A stretch of DNA of 64,000 nt from Symbiodinium natans (taxonomy: Eukaryota > Sar > Dinophyceae > Suessiales > Symbiodiniaceae). Below the pieces are notes generated by a model, which did not search any database, was not told the origin of the DNA, and worked only from the letters and a program-made list of their open reading frames with translations. The stretch spans positions 405,501 through 469,500 of the forward strand of contig CAJNDS010000890.1 of NCBI GenBank assembly GCA_905221605.1, given 5' to 3'. Position numbers and translations under genes: made by a program. Position 1 is the first letter of the stretch. Each line of letters opens with the position of its first letter. This document shows positions 12,040 to 21,900 of this stretch, one piece after another.

Positions 12040-13255
12040 GTTGTGCCTTCTGGCTTTGGGGGCCTCGGCAACTATGCGCTTGTACCTCATGGCAGAGATG
12101 CGCAAAAATCTGCTTCAATTGTTTCCTGGGCTGTGCGTCCTTTGCTTCTGCCGAGGTCTGACAGTGAGGAGGACGAGGCTGAGTCCAGTGAGGACGACGC
12201 TGCATGACCCGGCTTTAACAAGCCTGACACGCACTCAAGCCAGCAAAGTTAGGCTATCTGGAGCAGTGCGTGAGCAGCACGGTCTCACTCTCACCCGTGT
12301 CACAAGCAACAAAACTCCCAGAAGATGAGGTGATGCAGGGCGCAAAACGCCGCACATGTCCCATAAATAAGTACCAAACAACCACCAAATCATAGGGCTT
12401 GATCCCTATCCTCGTCCCAAGCTGCCTGTACGAGCCGTGCCAACTCCACACTGGGTGAGAGTTAAGAGTTTTAAGTTTGCGTGCAAGGTTGTCATTGCTT
12501 TTGTCTGTGTCTTAATGCGCATCACTACACCGCGTTGATAGGCAAGGCGGGCAAAACTTCCCGGCGCTGGGAAGCAGAGACACGCAAAGCGCAAGTGAGA
12601 ACTGCGACTGGTGGGAGGCAACGAGGGCGCGGCGCGCATCTTCCCACCAGGGGAGGGGGATGCCCCGCGCGCCACAGCTCATTGGCATGCGCAGAAAGCA
12701 CCCCCAAGGCGCCATGCAGCGTAGGCAAGGCGACATCGCCGACTGTGGCGCGCATTGCAACCAGGCGTCTGGCCCTGGTGCAGTGACCATGCGTTGATCA
12801 GCCGCTTCGGCCGCATTAGCCCGCGTAGTGCCGGGACGCGGTTGCCGGCCACAAGCTCATCTCGAGGTGCAAACTTGCGGCGTCATGCGGCGTCTGTCTT
12901 GATGAAGCGCCGGCTGTCGGCCTTGGGGTCCTCCAACCCGTGCGCACTGGATTCGAGCGCCGTCACAACTGCCTGCCCCGTCCACGGTGCGCCATTCTGT
13001 AGCCGACTATGCGATCCGCACGACATTCACCTCCAGCAACATCAGCAACGCGCCTGAGCCCCCGCCCCACTAGCAAACGTTCATGTCTTATGTTGTCGGC
13101 GCGTCGCGGCAAGGACATCCAACTATGGGCGAGCAGCTGAATGCTGTGGGTGAGCAGATGAAAGCGGGTTTCAATCGCAGACCTCGTGTTGCCACGACTG
13201 CGAATAGTGCGAGAACGCCCAAGAAATCGCATGAAGAGAGATAGGTGGATAAAAA
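12040..13255. other. GC-rich stretch without assigned gene
   Basis: An acidic end (RSDSEEDEAESSEDDAA then TGA at about 12205) is open on the plus strand just after an AG and may be a small last exon, but it cannot be joined in frame to 11649-12038. From 12.5 kb the GC content rises to that of the retrotransposon remnants. It may be eroded 3'-flanking or element sequence, but no motif is recognised. Confidence 0.3.
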
Positions 13256-13257
13256 CA

Positions 13258-13860
13258 TTTTTTTTTCCGCAGCATGTCATCGCGGCGGGGGTCGGGGGTC
13301 GGGGGGACGAGCCTCACCGCCGCGGCGGCACGCGGCTGGCGAGTGGGCGGCGGTCCCAGCGGGCATCGGCCAGGACCTTGCGCCGCGCTGCTGCGGTGAC
13401 AGGGCGGCCCGGCTCGACGTCCATCCGCGGGTGGGGCTCGCCCGCGCGTGTGAGCGGGGAGACAAGCGTGGCGTCGAACGCGAGCTGCGAGCCGTGCCAA
13501 AAGGACAGGCCGTTGCAACAACTTCTACGCGCCTGTCGTCAGCGATGGGCACGTCGATGTTCATATCGTTGCGGGCGACACGCGCACCGGCCTCGCGGCA
13601 AACCCGCCTCAAGCGGCCTTGCGCGCGCGGCGAGCACGCCGCTGGTAGCGCAAGCGGCGCGGTGGTCCCCGAAAGCGTCGAGCCTGCCACGACAGCTGCA
13701 CGCGCGGGGGGCCGAGCAGCAGGGGCAGGCGTAGGCGCCCGCAGCAGCAGAACGCGGAACTGCAAAGTGTGGCCCAGCCTGCGACAGCAGCAGCGCAACG
13801 GAACGCAAGGGTGAGGTCAGAAAGATGCGTCCCGCCAGTAAGACAGCTGTGTTGGGCGCC
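13258..13860 (-). mobile_element. Decayed non-LTR retrotransposon C-terminus (minus copy)
   Basis: Read on the minus strand, this encodes frame-shifted pieces of the C-terminal region of dinoflagellate LINE-type polyproteins: a Cys/His-containing part, then DAFGDHRAACATSGVLAARA, then REAGARVARND and MNIDVPIADDRRVEVV, then a Pro/Arg-rich stretch. Every frame is broken, so it is a dead fragment. It matches the plus-strand copy at 17.47-17.97 kb closely but lacks about 10 bases between ARN and DMNID. A run of nine T on the plus strand at 13258-13267 would be a short A-tail at the element's 3' end. The family assignment rests on recognition of the DAFGDH/REAG pattern and not on a search. Confidence 0.7.
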
Positions 13861-14299
13861 GCTCCTGACCCGGGGAAATGAGGAATGAGTGATGTAGGTA
13901 TCCTGGCATGGCGGATGTCATCGGATGTCGTGGGCATGCCGGCGCTGCGCGCGTATGCTGGATTGGGAGCTTGCTGGCTCGCTATGCCCAGACTGCCGAG
14001 GAACGTTGGTTTTGGAGTTTGACGCTACAGCCGGTTTCGGTCATCTGTGCTGCGTTGGCAGCATACGTCGCGTGGCCACATCGAGCATATGTAAATGATG
14101 AGCGTATACTTTGCGATGTCCCGCTGCAAAACACGCAGTAAGAGTGACCACAAGGCAGACCCGCGGACCAACGGTTGGTGGGAGGAAGCCAGGCGACTGT
14201 TGGTTGCATCCGATCCTGTCTCCCCGCGGTTGCTGGCAGCGGCTATCCATCGTGCTGCTGAGGCTGCCTGCACACGGCCATCGCATTCCCGGCATTCTA

Positions 14300-14575
14300 G
14301 AACGTTTTTCCCGAAAGCTTCAGCGAAGGGTTCTTCGGAAAAAAACGTTAGCCCTACCACACTACACTACCATCACCACACTACAATTACCACACTACCA
14401 TCACCACACTCCAATCACCACTACCATCACCACACTACCATCACCACACTCCAATCACCACTACCATCACCACACTACCATCACCACAGTACCATCACAT
14501 CACCTCCTCTATTAAATTCTCTCTTATTTCTTAGGCTGGGGTGGGTTTCGCCGCGGCTAGCGCGATGCACCCCTC
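14300..14575 (+). repeat. Flanking block copy 1, with CACTAC/CATCAC repeat
   Basis: Starts with CCCGAAAGCTTCAGCGAAGG at 14311, then AACGTTAGCCCTACCACAC and a 140-bp tandem array of short CA/TC-rich units (ACCACACTACCATC type). It ends CTCTATTAAATTCTCTCTT and GGCTGGGGTGGGTTTCGCCG. The same order recurs 997 bp downstream. Confidence 0.85.
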
Positions 14576-14985
14576 TGCGGGGATCGTGCGTGTCGGAGCG
14601 CTCCCCCGCTGTGCGTTTTTGCGCATGTGGATTTGTCCCCGCGCACCCTCTGCGGGGATCGTGCGTGTCGGAGCGCTCCCGCTGTGCGTTTTTGCGCATG
14701 TGGATTTGTCCCCGCGCACCCTCTGCGGGGATCGTGCGTGTCGGAGCGCTCCCGCTGTGCGTTTTTGCGCATGTGGGTTTGTGCCTGCGCACCCTCTGTG
14801 GGGATCGTGCGTGTCGGAGCGCTCCCGCTGTGCGTTTTTGCGCATGTTATGCATGTTACAACTTGCTTCGTACATCCTCTGCGGGGATCGTGCGTGTCGG
14901 AGCGCTCCCGCTGTGCGTTTTCGCACATTTTACAACTTGCTTCGCACACCCTCTGCGGGGATCGTGCGTGTCGGAGCCTTCCTCA
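14565..14985 (+). repeat. Tandem repeat, six units of 73-83 bp
   Basis: The core GGGGATCGTGCGTGTCGGAG recurs with starts of its GGATC at 14581, 14656, 14729, 14802, 14885 and 14959. The unit also contains CGCTCCCGCTGTGCGTTTTT. All six frames stay open because the repeat lacks stops, so the ORFs over it are not evidence of coding. Confidence 0.9.
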
Positions 14986-15307
14986 CAAATGTAGTACGCC
15001 GCGGACGCCCGGAGTTGCCGTAGCTGGAAAGTCGACTTTTGGTAGTACAAACGTAGTACGCCGCGGACGCCAGGAGCTGCCGTAGCTGGAAAGTCGACTT
15101 TTTGTAGTAGAAACGTAGTACTTGTAGTACAAACGTAGTACGCCGCGGACGCCCGGAGCTGCTGTGGCTGGAAAGTCGACTTTTTGTAGTGCAAACGTAG
15201 TACGCCGCGGACGCCCGGAGCTGCCGTAGCTCGAAAGTCGACTTTTTGTAGTACAATCGTAGTACGCCGCGGACGCCCGGAGCTGCCGTGGCGCGAAAGT
15301 CGACTTT
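14986..15307 (+). repeat. Tandem repeat, five units of about 62 bp with a palindrome
   Basis: The unit contains GTAGTACGCCGCGGACGCC and the perfect 12-bp palindrome AAAGTCGACTTT. The palindrome is at 15028, 15090, 15172, 15234 and 15296 (spacing 62, 82, 62, 62). Confidence 0.9.
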
Positions 15308-15595
15308 TCCCGAAAGCTTCAGCGAAGGGTTTTTCGGAGAAACAAAAACGTTAGCCCTACCACACTACCACACACTCGCACTACCACACACTCACACTAC
15401 CATCACCACACTACAATCACCACACTACCATCAAAACACTCCTACCACACACACACACTACAATCACCACACTACCATCACCACACTCCAATCACCACAC
15501 TCCACACATCACCTCCTCTATTAAATTTTCTCTTATTTCTTAAGCTGGGGTGGGTTTCGCCGCGGCCAGCGCGATGCACCACTCTGCGGGGATCG
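15307..15595 (+). repeat. Flanking block copy 2
   Basis: Repeats 14311-14600 in order: CCCGAAAGCTTCAGCGAAGG at 15308, AACGTTAGCCCTACCACAC, a CA/TC-rich array, CTCTATTAAATTTTCTCTT, GGCTGGGG-type linker, GATGCACC and the start of the GGGGATCG core. Confidence 0.85.
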
Positions 15596-15606
15596 CGCGT
15601 GTCGGA

Positions 15607-15830
15607 ACTCTAGGGCTTCGAAAACCTCGCAAACACCGTGGGCGCGGGCGCGAAACTCTGGGGTTTCGAAAACGTCGCAAATACCGTGGGCGCGGAACTC
15701 TGGGGCTTCGAAAACGTCGCAAATACCGTGGGCGCGGAACTCTAGGGCTTCGAAAACGTCGCAAATACCGTGGGCGCGGAACTCTGCAGATGGGGCTTCG
15801 AACACGTCGTAAATACCGTGGATTCTATTC
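15607..15830 (+). repeat. Tandem repeat, five units of 42-48 bp
   Basis: GGCTTCGAAAACGTCGCAAA-type units have TTCG at 15617, 15665, 15707, 15749 and 15797. The 42-bp period is a multiple of three, so one plus-strand frame encodes a repeated basic peptide (TLGLRKRRKYRGRG) five times. There is no start context or family match, so coding is doubtful. Confidence 0.85.
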
Positions 15831-16146
15831 CATCTTCTTTGCGTTTCGCGTCCTTTTCGCTGTCGACGCGACACTTGCTTCCTATCCTACTACACCACAC
15901 CACGATCACCGCACTGACAACACAACCAACTCTACGTGTCAGTTGATATCTTCGCACTGATTGCTTTCGGGATAATCGGTGTCTTGTTTCACCCCCAAAG
16001 GCCGTTTGGCAAGAACTTCGCCAAGTAAGCCAAGTACCGACTCAATGTGACCCGCACCTCGTCCCCAAAGACGAGCGTGCCTTTTCCATTCCATTGCCAA
16101 AGGGTTGTTGCAGTGGCTGGCAGATGACAAACGCACGTTCTCCCAT

Positions 16147-16566
16147 CGTGAGCTAGAGGGATCTGTGGAGAAGTGTGCCCGCTGCTTTAGCACGCGGCTG
16201 CGCATGGCCCAACGCAGAGGCGATGTTGTCTGCCTGGCTTAGTACCTTGAAGAGGGATCTTCGGGGGAAGCGTTTTTTGCATGGGCCTCAGCGAGGATGG
16301 CACACTGTCTTGCCTTTATGCCGGTTTTCCGGTGGCGGGCCTGCCTAGTTGTGGTTCCCTGCAAAATGGTGGACAAACCCTCTTGCTTAACCGGGCTTGC
16401 CGACCTCAGAGCGTTGTCTTGGGGTTGGGGCGCGTGCCGGACGTGAACTCAGGGGGCAATGACGGTCTGCTGCACGTGACACCTCGTGCAGTGAGCCAGC
16501 ACTCACTCACTCACTCACTCACTGACTCACTCATTCACTCACTCATTCACTCACTCACTCACTCAT
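16147..16566 (+). repeat. Possible dispersed repeat ending in an (ACTC)n tract
   Basis: From GAGGGATCTGTGGAGAAG at about 16156 through GCGAGGATGGCA and GGTGGCGGGCCTGCCTAG, this resembles 37443-37660 (GAGGGATCTGCGGAGAAG, GCGAGGATGGCA, GGTGGCGGGCTTGCCTAG) in the same order. Both are followed by CACTCACTCACT-type repeats (16500-16566 here). It is probably an old mobile element; no protein is recognised. Confidence 0.5.
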
Positions 16567-16639
16567 CATATCCAAAATACCCAAAGAGAGAAATTTCGCC
16601 CCCATGATTTTCAAGGAGTCTTGTCCAGCTTGCAGGCCG

Positions 16640-18190
16640 CGTGGCTCCTGCTCCTGTTCAGCGCTGCGCCACGGGCCAACCACCTTCTCCGGGCCCTCCC
16701 GCCTCACCAGCCCGGGGTATGCGCGGGACCACGACCCAGTGCCTGACCCGCCTCTTGCAGCTGGAGGCCGCGCCCCTGTTTGACCCCAGCCTGCGCACGG
16801 CGCAGCTGGCCATGCGGTTTGGGGGGCTTGGTCTGCGCTCCGCCGTTGCTGCCCGCCAAGCTGCCCATTGGGCCTCCTGGTGTGACACGCTGCCTGTTAT
16901 CCACGCCCGAGCGCCGGTAGCTATACCCCCTCCCTTAGCGTCGATATCCGGGGGAGGGAGTCCCAAATTGGAGAAAAATTTCTTCTTCTGGGTTTGGGGG
17001 GAGGGGGGAGAAATTAGAAGAAAATGCTCTCGGTGGGGGGGGGTAAGAAATTAGAGGAGAATAAGAAGAAACATATCATATACATATGAGCAAAGTGAGA
17101 CCTCAAGAGGATCCCCAGCCGAAAAACACCGCGGACACACCCCCCCCCGTCACCAAGAAATTTCTTGACCCCCCCCCTCCAATTCTATTTTCTTCTCCTC
17201 CAACCCCCCCCGCCCACTCCCTCTGAAGGGAGCTGCAGACCGGCTGCTCCATGCCTTGCAGGGCCATGTGGCCTTGCCCGCGGCGGCCGCTGCCAATCAG
17301 GCACGCGATGCCCTTCGCGCCACCGGCTACGACGCGCCGAAGTGGGCCTCCTTCCTTGACACCTCAGACGCCCCGCCAGCGCGCGGCTGCGCTTTCGAGC
17401 CTAATCCCCTCCGGAGATGGCAGCGCCAAGCTGCCAGAGCGTGTGACGAGAGCGCGCGTGCGAGACGCATCTTTCTGACCTCGCGCGCTGCTGCTGTCGC
17501 AGGCTGGGCCACACTCTGCCCGAGCCATCACCGTCGCGCCCACGCACGAAGCCGTGTCCTTTCCGAATGCGCAGTTCCGCGTTCTGCTCCTGCGGCGCCT
17601 GCGCCTGCCCCTGCCACTCGCCCCGACGCTTTCGGGGACCACCGTGCCGTGCGCGCTACCAGCGGCGTGCTCGCCGCGCGCGCAGGGCCACCTAAGCGCG
17701 CCGTTGCATGGGTTTGCCGCGAGGCCGGTGCGCGTGTCGCTCGCAACGTCCGCGTCGCCGACATGAACATCGACGTGCCCGTCGCAGACGACAGGCGCAT
17801 CGAAGTCATGGGTAGTCGTGGCCAACGGCTTGTCCCTTTGGCACGGCACGCAGCGCGCGGTTGACGCGCCACGCTCGTCTCCCCGCTCGCACGTACGGGC
17901 GAGCCCCACCCGCGGGCTGATGTCGAGCCGGGGCGCTCTGTCACCGCAGCAGCGCGGCGCAAGCGACACGGCACGTACCCCGAGCTCCTCCGTGCCCGGC
18001 TGTGCCGCCTGGTCGTCATTGGCCTGGAAGTGGGTGGGCGCATTGGCACCGAAGCAGCCACTTTCCTGCGCTTACCATCCCAGCGCACCTCCGACCAGCG
18101 GCTCAGGCCGCCTGGGTGCCGCAATGGGAGGCGCTCTTGGCCGTTGCGGCCCAGCGCGCGTGAATGCACCACTAATGCACCCAAGCGGAG
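16640..18190 (+). mobile_element. Decayed non-LTR retrotransposon C-terminus (plus copy)
   Basis: The plus-strand frames give, in order, FDPSLRTAQLAMRFGGLGLR and AARQAAHWASWCDTLPVIHA (end of a reverse-transcriptase-type polyprotein), then a 308-bp insertion (16923-17230). Then come AADRLLHALQGH, DALRATGYDAPKWASFLD, DAFGDHRAVRATSGVLAARA, REAGARVARNV and MNIDVPVADDRRIEVM, and in another frame RLCRLVVIGLEVGGRIGTEA ending near 18140. The order of these blocks is that of LINE-like elements abundant in dinoflagellate genomes. Frameshifts occur after RRIEVM, so the copy is dead. The minus-strand fragment at 13.26-13.86 kb is a second copy in inverted orientation. The family call is from pattern recognition. 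Confidence 0.75.
16923..17230. mobile_element. 308-bp foldback-like insertion in the retrotransposon, AGCT target duplication
   Basis: AGCT occurs on both sides (16919-16922 and 17231-17234). Removing the insertion with one AGCT restores the host element's frame: RAPVA joins AADRLLHALQ. Inside, a GA-rich left part (AATTGGAGAAAAATTTCTTC, then GAAATTAGAAGAAAAT) is mirrored by a CT-rich right part (AATTCTATTTTCTTCTCCTC), with G-runs facing C-runs. Subterminal CTCCCTTAG (left) and CTGAAGGGAG (right) are inverted. No ORF is present. It is MITE- or foldback-like, of unknown family. Confidence 0.7.
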
Positions 18191-18199
18191 GCAGTGAAA

Positions 18200-18945
18200 T
18201 CAAAATCAAAGCAGCTTGACTGACCCTGCAGGCACATCGACGGCACTTCGTGTTGGCTCGCAGCTCGCAATCGGTTTCATTTCTGTGTGCGCCCTCGACG
18301 AAACCGCGTTGGAGGGAAGATAACATGGGTGATTGCTAACGCCTCGGCAAGGCGAAAAAATGCGACCACCCCTGGGTGCACGCTAGATGAATGTCGCGGC
18401 AGCGCGCCAGCAATCAGAGGAAGAGTGCCGCAGTGCCGCTTCCTCCTCGGACGTCGATGCCAACGACAACGATGCGGCCGCGGGGCGCGCCTGAGGAAAG
18501 TGAAAACTTTGTCATTGTTCGAGTGCGGGTTATGTCATGTGGCAATCTTGTGCTTTTCTTGTGCTTGACTTCGGGAAAAGACCGATGCTCATTTCGAAAC
18601 AAAACATGTTGACCATCTTTGTCTACAACATTCAACAACAACAACAACAAATAACTTGACACACCCCTATCAAATCCATTGAGTCTTTTTTCCAGATTGC
18701 ATCTCGGCTCGAATTCAGCCAGTCGAAATGGCAACGGCTGGAGGTGAACACGAGGCTGAGGGATTGCGGTTGTAGGATGCAGCAGAATGAAAAAACGACA
18801 TAAAAAATCAGAATGAAAGCGTTGCACGAAAGCAGTGCTGTCAAGTTGCGGGTGTCCCGAGCAAGGATGCCCACGATGGTCCGCGGCTTCATGGATGCGG
18901 TGAGGTTACTTTGCCAACCCCAAACTTTAAGACCAAGCAGTCGCA
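18200..18945. other. Intergenic or 5' exon region of the channel gene
   Basis: The stretch at about 18389-18490 reads NVAAARQQSEEECRSAASSS in one plus frame and could be a small exon. ATG at 18813 opens a frame MKALHESSAVKLRVSRARMP. Either could belong to the N-terminus of the downstream channel, but splice sites were not fixed. A CAA repeat lies at 18631-18648. Confidence 0.3.
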
Positions 18946-18967
18946 CTTGTGGAAACATGTCGGGTTG

Positions 18968-21900
18968 TCGAACACGGAGGGTTTATTTTGAGTGCTTCCA
19001 AGGCCAAAGAAGTTTGGGCGAGAGTGTTGCAAGACAAGTTGGACGTGCAGAGTAAAGACTTTGCCAAGTACGTCCAATCAATCGTGTCTCACGAGCTGGA
19101 CACCCGCTTGGATCGCTTGTGGGATCGCTTGCGACGGTTGCATGCGTGCGGACATGACAGTGGTTCGGACAGTTCAAGCAGTTCCGACAGGCCAGTGCTT
19201 GATTTGCCAGAGAATCTGCTTGGTTTTGTGGCTCCGCACGTGCCGCACGGTGACCCGCATGGTGACCCGTTACTGGAAGAGGACACAGGATGCACAGGAC
19301 AAGGCGCCCGCCCAGGCTCGGAGCTTCCGGAGCTTCCCAGGCTACGCCGGCGAAGCGCAATGGGAGGAAATGGTCTTGGAAGGACGTCCCAAACAGGCGC
19401 GGCCGAGATTCGGCACAGTCTGTTGCATTCCGTTGCAGAGCTTGATGCCCAACATGCTCAACAAGCGTTTCGCCAATCAGTTCTGGCCATGCTGGTCTCG
19501 CCCACATTGAACCAAACTGACAGCTGGGCTGTCGAACATGAACGCCCAACCCGTTTTATGAAGCTACGAAGCACTCTGCAGCGCAAGGTCTTGGAAACAA
19601 CCTGGTTCGAAGGACTTGTGGTTTGCTGCATCGGATTGAATACGGTCCTGATTGGAATTGCGAGCGATTGGAACCTGCAGCACATACACGAGGAAGAGCC
19701 CAAACATTTCCGAGTCGCAGAGAGAGTGTTTGCGGTCATTTTTGCATTGGAGCTGTTTGCTCGAATGTTTGCGTATGGACCAGCTTTCTTTTGGAGAATG
19801 GTTTCATGGCCCGCAAGCTTGATCAGCGTTTTCTTCTGGATTTTCCGTGGCAGCACAAGCCTAGCACAGCAACATGCGCAATGATGCCAGCGAAGTGCAG
19901 TAAGGATTGGCAGTGGAATTACTTCGATGTGGTGATCGTAAGCGTGCAGCTTTTTGAAGAGGTCTCCATGCTTCTAGGGGACGATTATCAGGGGGAGATC
20001 CAGCTCAGCTCATCGTCAAGTGCTATCCGGATTATACGAACGTCTCTTGGCAAAACGCTGGCAGTCACCACTAGCTGCCTTGGTATTGGCCAGGACTGTA
20101 TGGCCACATTTTGTTCGTGGTGTGTTGTGCGCTTTTGCCTGAGACATGGCTGCAATCGTTCAAGGTTCCGGCTGTTGCGAATCCTCCGGATCGTGCGCTT
20201 GCTTCGTTTTATACAGGACTTCTTGGACAGCGTGCCCCCTTTCAGGGATGTGCAGAACACTGGCGTGAAAAAGACATACAAATCATGAAACACGTGTGCG
20301 GGCAGTCCATGGAAGTCTGCTGCGGCAAGGAGCTCCGATCCATGCTTTTTTCAATCTTCTCTACTCTGAGGGCGCTGGGATGGACAATGGTGCAACGTGG
20401 CTGCAGATGTGTTTCCTTTGAAAACCTTGCATCGCTTGGTAAACACACGCTCTTGTTCTCGTAGGCACTGTTGCCATCTGTGTTTGGCCATCAGGCTTTT
20501 GGCCATGATCATCTTTGCGGCAGCAGTGTTCTTCGCGCAGTGGTTTGGATGCATCACATTTGAGTGCCGTACTTTCGAACCACACGAACCACAAAGTTGA
20601 CCGCAAATTCTTTCAAGCAATCCTTGGAGAACCTGCCCGCTGTTCGAGTAGAAGGGCCATCTTCCTGCATGCAAGTTTGGTTACGTTTCCGTATGCGTGC
20701 TGCATGGTGGCATGCGCCACTAGTATCACTAGTAGGCGCTCTACCTAGCGCTTGAGTTGAAGATCATCACAAGGTTTATCATCGATGCCGGAGCCATGAA
20801 CAAGAACCTGATGCTGGAACACCCGGAGCTGCAGCACTACTTTTCAGATTTGTCCCGCCGCTTGCCGGAAGTTCGCACAGAAAGTATACTTCTACCATGT
20901 CATGCCCCGCCATTGGGCCGACGACTTGAGCGCATGTGGCTCATAGTCCAGGTGCAGCCGAAGTGCCTGGGGAATTGATCTGTCAATGTCAGTCCTCTAG
21001 TCACTCTAGTCACTTTCTGTTGTCTTTAGTAATCAGTAATCAGTGTTGGCATGCTGGTGCTTTGCATTGTGCATGTTTGGATGAATCAAGTTTGGTGGGC
21101 TGAAATCAGGATGATGTGGTTTTGTTCCGAGACGTTCTGAGTTCGTAGGTCAAAGCAGATGACCATTGTTTTGCACATTCGGGGAAAAGAGGGATCACGC
21201 TTTTGCACTTTGACATGTTGCATTTGCTTTGCTTTGCTGTTCCACCTTGCGCACAACTGAGGCACAATGCTGTCCCTGTACCAGTCAATGACGGGAGGAC
21301 TTAGCTGGGACCTGGCGTTGCGACCGTTGGTGTCTCGAGCACATAATTCAGGCTTTCTGTTGCAAGCGGTGTTGTACAGACAAAACAAGCTTGTTTTGGA
21401 GTTTCTTGAGCTTCGCTGTACACTCGCCTTGTGCATCCTTACTCAGGCTGATACAGCCGGCGCGTGGATTGGGATCCCATACGCCGCTTGGATTCGTTAA
21501 GGGTTTGTCCACACAACGCTGTGCACCCGCCGCTTCCCTGTTTGGAGCAGTGCCTAAACGGCAATTGACGGGTGGGCAGGGCCAAAGCCAAGCAGGCTTT
21601 GAAGCTTAAAGCCTCTGCCAGCAAGGCTGCGTACACATAGGTGGGGAGAATGGCAGGGTTGAGGGGTCGCCTCGAGCGGCGCTGCGTCGCCAGCCCATTG
21701 GCATTTGGCATTGGGTCATTTTGTGGTTGCTCTTGCTGTGCTCATGACCAGGCCCTCTATGTGGCCTTCGTGGTGCTCGCACTCATGAACATTGCCACAG
21801 GGATGTTCGTGCAAGCATCTTTGAGTGCCCATGAACGACAGAGGGAGAAGGCACCAAGATTGGAGTGTTGGAGTGGATGACTTGTTCGGGATGGCTTGCG

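Noticed and set aside
14481-15256. Several overlapping 100-300-codon ORFs on both strands
   Set aside because: They are produced by stop-free tandem repeats. No start context or family match.
14300-15310. CRISPR-like array
   Set aside because: Units are contiguous tandem repeats without unique spacers, in a eukaryotic genome.
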